The notes under the pieces are model-generated. The model did not search any database and had not been told where the DNA came from. It saw only the letters and a list, made by a program, of their open reading frames with translations. The translations under genes were made by a program, and so were the position numbers. Shown here piece after piece: positions 1 through 5,610 of a DNA stretch of 14,108 bases (the first letter of the stretch is position 1; each line of letters starts with the position of its first letter). Source of the DNA: Anaerolineaceae bacterium (GTDB lineage Bacteria; Chloroflexota; Anaerolineae; Anaerolineales; Anaerolineaceae); NCBI GenBank assembly GCA_003446605.1, contig DMDF01000049.1, forward strand, positions 1 to 14,108. The letters are read 5' to 3'.

Positions 1-147
1 AAACCAAAGCGCGGATAATAGCTGGCATGCCCCAGCACGATCGCGACACTGTATCCGGCAGCACGACAGGCGCCCAGCTCGGCGCCCACCGCTGCGGCAA
101 CCGTAGGGCTTTCGGGACGGATGGTAAAGGGGTGATCGCTTATAAAC
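1..147 (-). pseudogene. Internally deleted GNAT acetyltransferase remnant (YhbS-like), runs off left edge
   Basis: Reading right to left, the frame gives an N-terminal-like FTIRPESP strand, then at once GACRAAGYSVAIVLGH and YYPRFGF. The VLGHxxYYPRFGF signature is typical of YhbS-type GNAT N-acetyltransferases, which use acetyl-CoA to acetylate small molecules or proteins. In intact members about 80 residues, including the acetyl-CoA loop (Q/RxxGxG/A), separate the first strand from this segment; here they are missing. There is no ATG, GTG or TTG in frame between the stop of the upstream gene (155-157) and the homologous segment, so no normal start exists. I infer a deletion derivative, not expressed as an enzyme. 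The C-terminus lies outside the window, so more damage or a rescued reading cannot be judged. The family call is fairly sure; the pseudogene status is inferred from the missing middle and start. Confidence 0.6.
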
Positions 148-154
148 GACCTGA

Positions 155-736
155 TTATTTGGCTTTGTCTTTGAATTGCAGGCTGGCGATGCTCTCATCG
201 AACACAGGCAGAAAGGCATCAAAGACAGCGGCATCGGAGATGAAGTCGAACGCCCAGTATTTCTTAGGCAGGCGGAAGGCAAGCATGAGATGTTTACGGG
301 TGATTTCCGGCTCGGGGTTCTTGCGCGTTTTACGCGCGCGCTGCTCGGAGAGCAGGCGTGCGGCTGGATAACCAGCCAAGTCTATGTAATCTTCCGAAAC
401 GGTCTCAAAATCAGATCCCAGGTTTTTCTTGACTAGGCGTACGTACTCCTCCACACCGGATTTACGCTTTAACAGCGGGATGGGTTCGGGCAATACCACC
501 AGGCAGGTCAGGGAGGTCATTTCATTCTTGAAGCCCCGATCGGCAGCCATGAAGACGAAATTGCGCTGCACGAAGAAATTCTTGAAGATGGAATGGATCT
601 CAGCAGGCAGGGCATCCACCTCGGCTTGCAGGGCTTTGCGGTCGCGGGCAGGGTGCCCGGCGATGAAGCTCTCGGGCAGGGAGATGGAAAGCTGGTCGGT
701 TTCGTAGGTCTTCCAGACGGTTTTCTTTTTGGGCAT
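155..736 (-). CDS. Uncharacterised 193-aa cytosolic protein (possible PsbP/DUF1795-like fold)
   Basis: The start at 736 has a good Shine-Dalgarno (AGGAG, six bases before the ATG). No signal peptide or membrane segment is visible and the N-terminus is basic (MPKKK), so it is probably cytosolic. The pattern is alternating strands and amphipathic helices: a YETDQLSISLPESF-type opening strand, a central LTCLVVLPEP strand, a YIDLAGYPAARLLSE strand pair, and a closing FDESIASLQF helix/strand. This layout resembles the alpha/beta sandwich of PsbP/DcrB/DUF1795 proteins, where an opening strand and a final 'F..S...F' helix are common. I do not recognise a specific family and no catalytic motif stands out. 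It is followed on the same strand by the GNAT remnant with no promoter-sized gap, so the two were probably once co-transcribed. Real-gene status is well supported; function is unknown. Confidence 0.75.
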   Translation of the reverse strand: MPKKKTVWKTYETDQLSISLPESFIAGHPARDRKALQAEVDALPAEIHSIFKNFFVQRNFVFMAADRGFKNEMTSLTCLVVLPEPIPLLKRKSGVEEYVRLVKKNLGSDFETVSEDYIDLAGYPAARLLSEQRARKTRKNPEPEITRKHLMLAFRLPKKYWAFDFISDAAVFDAFLPVFDESIASLQFKDKAK

Positions 737-811
737 ATTTTACTCCTGAGTTGGTGATGGTACTGTTATGATTGTACGATAGGTTGTAGAAGAAAACCAT
801 AAAAATTTCAT

Positions 812-829
812 ACAATTTTGAAAAATTGT
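812..829. promoter_or_regulatory. Perfect AT-rich dyad between divergent genes
   Basis: ACAATTTT and AAAATTGT form perfect 8-base arms around a 2-base centre, in the 220-bp gap between the divergently read genes starting at 736 (minus) and 957 (plus). It could be an operator. The AT-richness makes a chance dyad quite possible. Confidence 0.25.
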
Positions 830-925
830 GGAGAGTTTGACTTTGCTCGATGAACTATTCGCGTAAAAAATTACAACCCAGAGGCATAGGATTTTCTTTT
901 ACGCCATAAACCTTTTTGTTATGAC

Positions 926-931
926 TATAAT
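926..931 (+). promoter_or_regulatory. Candidate -10 box for the membrane protein/PP-loop operon
   Basis: A perfect TATAAT lies 26 bases upstream of the ATG at 957, in a very AT-rich stretch. No convincing -35 hexamer is found at 16-18 bp spacing, so only the -10 is called. Confidence 0.35.
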
Positions 932-956
932 ATTAATATATGATAAATGAGGGTAA

Positions 957-1703
957 ATGAATCTAACAGCTTTTCTAAAAGGTTTATTGGAAGCTAACAC
1001 AAAAACAGCTATCCTAATACGGACCATATTTTTAATTATTATTATTAGTTTTTTTTGGGTTTATATATACATTACACCATATCTCAAACCGATTCAGAGT
1101 GATTTTAAAATTAATAATGATTTTCTATTGGATGGTCTTATTGGATGGTTTTCATTATTAATCTATACATTGATCGTGAGTACGGATAAATTAGCTGATA
1201 TAAACTCGAAAAGCAAATATGCAAAAGCTTTTCAGCGTTATTGGCCTAGTAGGTATATAAGTGAACATTTCGATATTGATATTAATAGCGCAAACTATAT
1301 TTGGTTTGAGAAAAATTTCAATACGTGGGAGAAATCTGATTCATCGAGAAATTCTCAGTATAAGAGAACCTTTGAACGTGGATACCAATGTCGACTGGTT
1401 TATTACCTAATAATTGTCTTGTCATTATTCATAATTTTTTCAGCAATTCAATTAATAATAGAATTTATAGTAATGAAGCAATTTTTGTTAATTGATAATT
1501 ATTTATGGAAATGTATTTTTTTAGGTATTGCTCTTGTTTCTTATCTTACTGTAAAGGGTTCTAATAAGATAAAAGAAGATAAGAAAAGTGGCGTATGGAA
1601 AAAATATGATGAAATAAACCAACTCCACATTGATTGGATTGAAGAAAACTCAGAATTAATTGAAAATCAAATAAAAAAAATAAAAAAAGATGCCACGAAA
1701 TAA
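957..1703 (+). CDS. Four-helix membrane protein, first gene of a two-gene operon with a PP-loop ATPase
   Basis: A 248-aa protein with four hydrophobic segments at about residues 17-40, 56-75, 147-173 and 178-198. Between helices 2 and 3 lies a roughly 70-residue hydrophilic loop rich in aromatic and basic residues (YAKAFQRYWPSRYISEHF). The last 50 residues are charged and probably helical, ending in a Lys-rich tail. I recognise no named family. The pattern of paired helices with a cytosolic domain recalls small membrane partners in bacterial defence modules, but that is analogy only. The start at 957 has GAGGG close upstream. The 3' end overlaps the next gene by 14 bases, which points to translational coupling and a joint function. 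Base composition is far more AT-rich than the neighbouring 155-736 gene, and A/T-ending codons prevail, suggesting horizontal acquisition of the pair. Confidence 0.8.
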   Translation: MNLTAFLKGLLEANTKTAILIRTIFLIIIISFFWVYIYITPYLKPIQSDFKINNDFLLDGLIGWFSLLIYTLIVSTDKLADINSKSKYAKAFQRYWPSRYISEHFDIDINSANYIWFEKNFNTWEKSDSSRNSQYKRTFERGYQCRLVYYLIIVLSLFIIFSAIQLIIEFIVMKQFLLIDNYLWKCIFLGIALVSYLTVKGSNKIKEDKKSGVWKKYDEINQLHIDWIEENSELIENQIKKIKKDATK

Positions 1704-2670
1704 AGAATTTACTAAAGATCTATCGGAAGGATGGAAGCACTTAAACCAAAAGTGGAAAGAGCCATATGAGAACAAGTTAGAATATTCAAAAGCTGTTATT
1801 GAAAGAACAATTAATAATTTTGAAAACCCTGTAATTTGCTGGTCAGGAGGAAAAGATAGCACTGCTTTGATTCATCTAGTGAAACAAATTGAATCTGATA
1901 TTCCAATAATAAACATAGATGTTGATGTCGAATTTGAAAGTACAAAATTTTTTATTTCTAGATTAGTTAATGAATGGAATTTAAACTTTTATTCCTCATC
2001 GTGTAATGAGTATAGCTTCTGGGATGTTGGAGAGAAATATGGATGGCCAATATTTGGAAAAAATATTTCATCAAATGTTGGGCGGGCAATTAGAACTGGT
2101 AATATCCGACCACAACTATCAGAATTTGAAAGATTTCTAGTAATAAACAATGCAAATATTTCCAATAAATGCGCATATTATTTAAGAGAGAAACCAAGTA
2201 TACAACTTGAGAAGAAATTAAATGCAGATGCAAAATTCATTGGTCTACGTGCTCAAGAGAGTAGGATAAGGTCAGTGCTTTGGGTTGACTACGGTGATTG
2301 TTATTACGTAAAAAATTATTATGGAAAGGACAAAGGGATTTGGAAGTTAAATCCGATTGCTCTCTGGACGGAAGAAGATGTTTGGAGATACCACAGCGAA
2401 AACAATATTCCAATGTGTTCAATTTACAATAGCGGCTATACGAGAAATGGTTGTTGGACCTGCTGTATGGGGATAAAACATGGCCAATTGCATCGTTTGA
2501 GAACTAATTTTCCGGATAAATTTATGTATTTAGTAAAAGAAACAGAAATGGGCGAGGAAATTACTAGACTATTAGTTCAAATTAAAAAGAAAAAAGGTGA
2601 AGATATTCCGAAGTATGCAAACATTACAAATATTCTTAACAAGACCCCAGACTTTTTTGATAAATTTTAA
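1690..2670 (+). CDS. PAPS-reductase/DndC-like PP-loop ATP pyrophosphatase
   Basis: This 326-aa protein carries the PP-loop SGGKDS at residues 52-57 after a hydrophobic strand (PVICW), the hallmark of ATP pyrophosphatases that adenylylate a substrate. Further family marks are IDVDVEFEST (about 76-85), GLRAQESR (185-192), the NPIALWTEEDVWRY segment (221-234) and a cysteine patch C255-x2-C258-C259, with C161 and C243 also present. PAPS/APS reductases and the DNA-phosphorothioation enzyme DndC share this order, and several bind a [4Fe-4S] cluster through such cysteines. Cluster binding here is inferred. No cysH-type sulfate-assimilation genes and no dndB/D/E partners lie nearby; the only partner is the overlapping membrane protein. 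There is no Shine-Dalgarno (an A-rich tract precedes the ATG), so translation probably depends on the upstream gene. Family is confident; the biological role is unknown, with a defence-type role one possibility. Confidence 0.85.
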   Translation: MPRNKEFTKDLSEGWKHLNQKWKEPYENKLEYSKAVIERTINNFENPVICWSGGKDSTALIHLVKQIESDIPIINIDVDVEFESTKFFISRLVNEWNLNFYSSSCNEYSFWDVGEKYGWPIFGKNISSNVGRAIRTGNIRPQLSEFERFLVINNANISNKCAYYLREKPSIQLEKKLNADAKFIGLRAQESRIRSVLWVDYGDCYYVKNYYGKDKGIWKLNPIALWTEEDVWRYHSENNIPMCSIYNSGYTRNGCWTCCMGIKHGQLHRLRTNFPDKFMYLVKETEMGEEITRLLVQIKKKKGEDIPKYANITNILNKTPDFFDKF

Positions 2671-2757
2671 TTTAAGAAAAATTATTTTCACAAATTATTT
2701 TCTAGCAATTGATATTATTACTGTAATAGTTAAGGTGAGATGATTTGAAACTTCAAC

Positions 2758-2813
2758 CCCTCGCAACCGATGAAAGAGCACTAGGTCGGGTTGGGCTAAG
2801 CCCCGAACGAGGG
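2758..2813 (+). other. Possible structured RNA or repeat remnant (three-way junction)
   Basis: Three nested complementarities fit one fold: CCCTCG (2758-2763) with CGAGGG (2808-2813) closes it; CAACCGA (2764-2770) pairs with TCGGGTTG (2786-2793) allowing one bulged G; GGGC (2793-2796) pairs with GCCC (2800-2803) around a TAA loop, competing for one G. It is a GC-rich island in AT-rich DNA, 88 bp after the PP-loop gene. I could not match it to a known riboswitch, ribozyme or intron domain; hammerhead core bases are absent. It may be a structured RNA or the remains of a mobile sequence. Confidence 0.3.
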
Positions 2814-2914
2814 ACATTATAATATCTTCTTTTTATGGCAAAAATAGATTTACATAAAAACAATCACTTCATACGTGTCCGCGAAATTAAGTCCAGATGC
2901 GCAGTAGTAAGATA

Positions 2915-2941
2915 GTAGGGTGCGTTCCCAACGCACCCTAC
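2915..2941. repeat. Perfect 12-bp hairpin, REP-like palindrome
   Basis: GTAGGGTGCGTT and AACGCACCCTAC are perfect reverse complements around a CCC loop. No T-run follows on either strand, so it is not a standard intrinsic terminator, though it lies between converging genes. It looks like one copy of an interspersed palindromic repeat; only one copy is in this window. Confidence 0.55.
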
Positions 2942-3062
2942 GAGGACTTGATATAACTTGTTACCATTGATTGATTTTGCTGTTTGCCAGTTTCCATGAT
3001 CACATCGATTAAACCTCCTATATCCTCCTCCCTTAATAATGATTATTATATAATATATGTTT

Positions 3063-3089
3063 GCAGAGGGTGGGTTGCCCACCCCCTGC
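3063..3089. repeat. GC-rich hairpin with one mismatch, REP-like
   Basis: GCAG-A-GGGTGGG pairs with CCCACCC-C-CTGC around a TTG loop, leaving a single A/C mismatch. Its total length (27 bases with a 3-base loop) equals that of the hairpin at 2915-2941, but the sequence differs. There is no T-run next to the stem. Confidence 0.45.
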
Positions 3090-3130
3090 TGTAGTGTGGA
3101 ATCATCAATTAATAAAGCTTTTCCCTTTGT

Positions 3131-3433
3131 CTAAATCCCTGCTTTCTTACACTCATCGTATTTTTGCCTGGCTTGTTCCAAGCATCGACGGTGTTTCTCC
3201 ACATCGCTATCTTTGCGAAATTGGTCATCGCAATGGACGATGTGCCATTTCAATTCCGCATTGCACGGGTCTAACCGGTCAGGGAAAGCGCTGCGCAGTT
3301 CAATAACATCCCTGATCAGTTTCCTCCCTTCCGGTGTCAGGATCTGAATATCATCGATATCCTTCGTGAAGAGATCCTCATCGAGCAATTCTTTTTCCAG
3401 ATCATCATTATTTGCGTCATCCCGGGTATTCAT
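3131..3433 (-). CDS. Small acidic hypothetical protein, 100 aa
   Basis: I do not recognise this protein. The first 30 residues are strongly acidic (MNTRDDANNDDLEKELLDED), followed by mixed helical sequence with a basic, Cys-containing tail (CLEQARQKYDECKKAGI). No signal peptide or membrane segment is seen. Predicted character is mostly helical with a disordered N-terminus. The ATG at 3433 is preceded by GAGAGG at a suitable distance, which supports the start. It stands alone on the minus strand, converging on the PP-loop gene and following the nuclease fragment at 3543, which reads in the same direction. Codon use looks ordinary for the window. Function unknown; a small regulatory or antitoxin-like protein would be a guess and is not claimed. 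Confidence 0.55.
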   Translation of the reverse strand: MNTRDDANNDDLEKELLDEDLFTKDIDDIQILTPEGRKLIRDVIELRSAFPDRLDPCNAELKWHIVHCDDQFRKDSDVEKHRRCLEQARQKYDECKKAGI

Positions 3434-3542
3434 ATTTCATCCTCTCATTCATAAGAATCACATACCATTAATGATACATCTTTCACAGGATCAATATGGG
3501 AAATATTTCCATTCGCAAATAGATGGGTAAGACTTACAGTGG

Positions 3543-3770
3543 CTATGAACGATGATAACTATATCGGCAATTCCTGTGGAACGGGCAGCGGAAGCAAGCG
3601 CCGCTGTGCGTGGGAGCCGACCCAGCGCGTAAGTTATGGATGATTTGCTCGGCGGCATACATGCGCTGACGGTAGAGGGCATCATGGGCGGGCTGCACCT
3701 CTACCAACGTGCGCTGGAAGGCGGGCTTGCGGATGCGTTGTAAATTGTTGATCAAGTTGTAGTGATCATA
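3543..3770 (-). pseudogene. Detached 3' end of a RecB/Cas4-type nuclease gene (copy A of a direct repeat)
   Basis: The translation matches the last roughly 70 residues of the intact nuclease encoded at 4563-5381, including the CFRCPF motif and the third cysteine of the C-terminal iron-sulfur staple. At DNA level 3554-3770 aligns without gaps to 4568-4784 (19 mismatches in 217 by hand count). Homology stops at 3770, after the YDHY codons; a TAA stop lies in frame a few codons further upstream, and the catalytic core is missing, so this cannot make a nuclease. At the far end the copy changes to YSYHRS before its own stop. An ATG at 3755 could start a 70-aa peptide, but no ribosome-binding site supports it. 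Most differences in the core are silent, so it may have been under selection as part of another allele before being detached. Confidence 0.8.
3554..3770. repeat. Direct repeat, left copy (partner 4568-4784)
   Basis: This ungapped 217-bp copy is about 91% identical to 4568-4784 at a constant offset of 1014 bp. Mismatches cluster at both ends: 8 in the first 27 bases and 6 in the last 20. The middle is nearly identical. Confidence 0.9.
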
Positions 3771-3844
3771 AAAAGGTGGGTCAGCGATTTACTCTGCATA
3801 ATGATAATTTTGTAATATAAAAGTAGTTGTTGTAAGAGACACGC

Positions 3845-3872
3845 TAGACAATACATGTAAAACGTGTATAAT
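3845..3872 (+). promoter_or_regulatory. higBA promoter with palindromic operator
   Basis: A -35 box TAGACA (3845-3850) and a perfect -10 box TATAAT (3867-3872) are 16 bp apart. Within the spacer and reaching into the -10 is TACATGTAAAACGTGTA (3852-3868), arms TACATGT and ACGTGTA, matching at six of seven positions. This is where a HigA antitoxin would be expected to bind to repress its own operon. Transcription should start near 3879. Confidence 0.6.
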
Positions 3873-3878
3873 CGTTAT

Positions 3879-4160
3879 GTGATAAAGTCATTCAAATGCA
3901 AAGCTACCGAGGCGCTTTACAAGAATGAGTTTTCTAAAAAGTTCCCTCAATCTATATTACAGAGAGCTTTTAGAAAGCTGGAGATATTGGACAGTGCTAC
4001 CTCAGAACAAGAGTTGCGAGCTATTCCGGGAAATCATTATGAAAAATTGTCGGGAAATAGAGACGGTCAGTCGAGCATCAAGATAAATGACCAGTATCGC
4101 ATTTGTTTTGTATGGACCAATGGAAATGCTTATGAGGTAGAAATTACTGACTACCACTAA
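3879..4160 (+). CDS. higB: HigB-type toxin, RelE/ParE superfamily ribosome-dependent mRNA interferase
   Basis: A 93-aa protein beginning (M)IKSFKCKATEALY, followed by a helical region, the ELRAIPGNHYEKLSG segment, SIKINDQYRICFVW and a closing YEVEITDYH. This order and these motifs are characteristic of HigB toxins, which cut mRNA on the translating ribosome; the C-terminal basic/aromatic strand carries the catalytic residues. I chose the GTG at 3879 because it gives the usual family length and N-terminus. A GTG 15 bases upstream (3864) lies before the -10 box and would be outside the transcript predicted here. There is no Shine-Dalgarno, and the predicted transcription start falls at or next to this GTG, so the mRNA may be leaderless. 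The antitoxin gene follows 31 bp later, giving the toxin-first order typical of higBA. Confidence 0.88.
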   Translation: MIKSFKCKATEALYKNEFSKKFPQSILQRAFRKLEILDSATSEQELRAIPGNHYEKLSGNRDGQSSIKINDQYRICFVWTNGNAYEVEITDYH

Positions 4161-4191
4161 GGAAACTTCAAAGGAAGGATGGAAGAACATA

Positions 4192-4503
4192 ATGATTGAG
4201 AAGGGAATGGTGACCCCGGTGCACCCTGGTGAGGTGATACGTGAAGAGTTTTTAAAGCCCCTCGGGATCAGCCAGGCTAAATTGGCGTTGCAGATGAGAG
4301 TTCCGCAGCAGAGAATCAACGAGATCGTGAATGGCAAACGGGCAATTACCGCTGATACGGCGTTACGGTTAGCTATTGTTTTTGAAGGAACTACTCCAGA
4401 GTTCTGGATGTCCCTGCAGACCAAGTACGATATTCGCATGGAAAAGAGAAAGCGTGGTGACCAAATTGCCCGCGAAGCAATACCTTTTGAAATACATCGG
4501 TAG
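4192..4503 (+). CDS. higA: HigA-type antitoxin, XRE-family DNA-binding protein
   Basis: A 103-aa protein with the HigA opening VHPGEVIREEFLKPLGIS (residues 10-27), a helix-turn-helix at about 26-50 (QAKLALQMRVPQQRINEIVNGKR), and the family's ITADTALRLAIVFEGTTPEFWMS segment after it. HigA binds HigB to neutralise it and, with the toxin, represses the shared promoter; the palindrome at 3852-3868 is the likely operator. The ATG at 4192 has GGAAG seven bases upstream, a better ribosome-binding site than the toxin has, which fits the need for antitoxin excess. An intrinsic terminator follows directly. The pair is flanked by two copies of a nuclease gene's 3' end, suggesting it entered or was moved by recombination. 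Confidence 0.9.
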   Translation: MIEKGMVTPVHPGEVIREEFLKPLGISQAKLALQMRVPQQRINEIVNGKRAITADTALRLAIVFEGTTPEFWMSLQTKYDIRMEKRKRGDQIAREAIPFEIHR

Positions 4504-4508
4504 ATTCA

Positions 4509-4540
4509 AAGACCCCGCTTGATTGCGGGGTTTTGTTTTT
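4509..4540 (+). terminator. Intrinsic terminator of higBA
   Basis: ACCCCGC (4512-4518) pairs with GCGGGGT (4525-4531) around a six-base loop. TTTTGTTTTT runs from 4531 to 4540. It starts eight bases after the higA stop codon. Confidence 0.9.
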
Positions 4541-4562
4541 AGGCAAGTTACCCGATTATGTA

Positions 4563-5381
4563 TTATCGATAACTATACTCACAATTACCCTTGAACGGGC
4601 AGCGGAAGCAAGCGCCGCTGTGCGTGGGAGCCGACCCGGCGCGTAAGTTATGGATGACCTGCTCGGCGGCATACATGCGCTGACGGTAGAGGGCATCATG
4701 GGCAGGCTGCACCTCTACCAACGTGCGCTGGAAGGCGGGCTTGCGGATGCGTCGTAAATTGTTGACCCAGCGGTAATGGTCATAATAGAGCTGGCAATCG
4801 TAGTCCGGGAAGATGGATTGGATATAGTGCGCGTAAATGGCGACTTGCAGCTCATCGTAGGGGTAGAAGTTACGTCCGGTCTTGTGATCGACCAGGATGA
4901 TGGTATCGCCATCCTGTAGGATGAGGTCAATGACGCCAACCAGGGGCGGCAGATCGTCGGCTAATGAGATGACGAAGGGGTGCTCGACCGCCAGTACGCG
5001 CTGCACCTGCCAGCGGTGCTGTTGATATACCTGCAGTGCGTTGGCGAGATGGGCGCGATCGCATGCCAGGTTGGATGCGGTAAGTTGTTCCTGCAAATCC
5101 TCCAGAGATAATTCAACACTATCCATGTGGGCTTGATAGCCGTGCGCAATGAGCTGGTGCAGCAGTTTGCCTTTGGTGAAGTAATCCGGCAGGGGTTCGG
5201 GCTGCTGGTCGAGGATGTACTGCAGATAATAACGTTGCTGGCAGAATTCCACAGTCGTGATCTGGCTGTAGCTGAGATAGGGCAGGTCCTGACCGTGAAG
5301 TGCCTGCACAAACAGCTCGCTGTTATGCTGTACGGTATCCAGCAGGGATCGGATCTCAAGGAAGGATTGTTGATTGTTCAT
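4563..5381 (-). CDS. PD-(D/E)XK nuclease with Cas4/RecB-type core and iron-sulfur staple
   Basis: This 272-aa protein shows the RecB-family nuclease motifs in order: GKLLHQLIAHG with H75, a VEHPF glutamate (E133), GVIDLI (D152), ILVDHKTG (D165 and K167), and ELQVAIYAHY (Q179, Y183). One cysteine near the start (C47, in TVEFCQQRYY) and three at the end (C258, C261, C267, in CFRCPFKGNC) fit the [4Fe-4S] staple of Cas4, AddB and related exonucleases. It is expected to degrade DNA ends in a metal-dependent way, in the cytosol. No helicase domain, cas1/cas2 or addA partner is nearby, so this is a stand-alone member of PDDEXK_1 type. The ATG at 5381 has no clear Shine-Dalgarno. Its last 217 bp are duplicated at 3554-3770 on the other side of higBA. 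Confidence 0.9.
   Translation of the reverse strand: MNNQQSFLEIRSLLDTVQHNSELFVQALHGQDLPYLSYSQITTVEFCQQRYYLQYILDQQPEPLPDYFTKGKLLHQLIAHGYQAHMDSVELSLEDLQEQLTASNLACDRAHLANALQVYQQHRWQVQRVLAVEHPFVISLADDLPPLVGVIDLILQDGDTIILVDHKTGRNFYPYDELQVAIYAHYIQSIFPDYDCQLYYDHYRWVNNLRRIRKPAFQRTLVEVQPAHDALYRQRMYAAEQVIHNLRAGSAPTHSGACFRCPFKGNCEYSYR
4568..4784. repeat. Direct repeat, right copy (inside the intact nuclease gene)
   Basis: Partner of 3554-3770. It covers the codons for the last roughly 72 residues of the nuclease, from the YYDHYRW region to near the stop. The 797 bp between the copies hold the higBA operon with its promoter and terminator. Confidence 0.9.
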
Positions 5382-5573
5382 GCGTCAATACAAATTCTTT
5401 ATAATATTCCAGAAGCAAACAGGACATTAAATACTTTGAAAATAGGATTATAAACGAAATAAAAAGGGACTCTTGAAATAAACTCTGTATCTCTATATAC
5501 TGTATGTGGATTCACACATGGTTAAATAGCGGAGGGTATCAGAACCGGCAAGGGAGTGTGAATAAAGTCGAAG

Positions 5574-5603
5574 ACCGCCAATTGGAAAAGGCGGTTGTTT
5601 TTT
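5574..5603 (+). terminator. Orphan intrinsic terminator
   Basis: ACCGCC (5574-5579) pairs with GGCGGT (5590-5595), followed by TGTTTTTT. It reads on the plus strand, yet no plus-strand gene precedes it; it may be the leftover of a lost gene. It sits just before the convergent epimerase pseudogene end. Confidence 0.55.
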
Positions 5604-5610
5604 ACAAATC

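Larger units (their letters stand above)
2671..3130. other. Non-coding gap with three inverted-repeat structures
   Basis: No open frame with a credible start, ribosome-binding site or recognisable product is found on either strand between the converging genes ending at 2670 and 3131. What it does hold is a possible three-helix RNA-like fold (2758-2813) and two GC-rich hairpins (2915-2941 and 3063-3089), described separately. Confidence 0.6.

Noticed and set aside
2758..2813. Hammerhead ribozyme or group II intron domain V
   Set aside because: The conserved hammerhead core (CUGANGA, GAAA) is absent and no domain V pattern could be matched; it is kept only as an unassigned fold.
3499..3510. 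Palindrome GGAAATATTTCC upstream of the 100-aa gene
   Set aside because: It is short and AT-rich, and no recognisable promoter is placed around it.
5127..5453. Plus-strand open frame over the nuclease 5' end
   Set aside because: It is antisense to the clearly coding nuclease gene and has no family signature.
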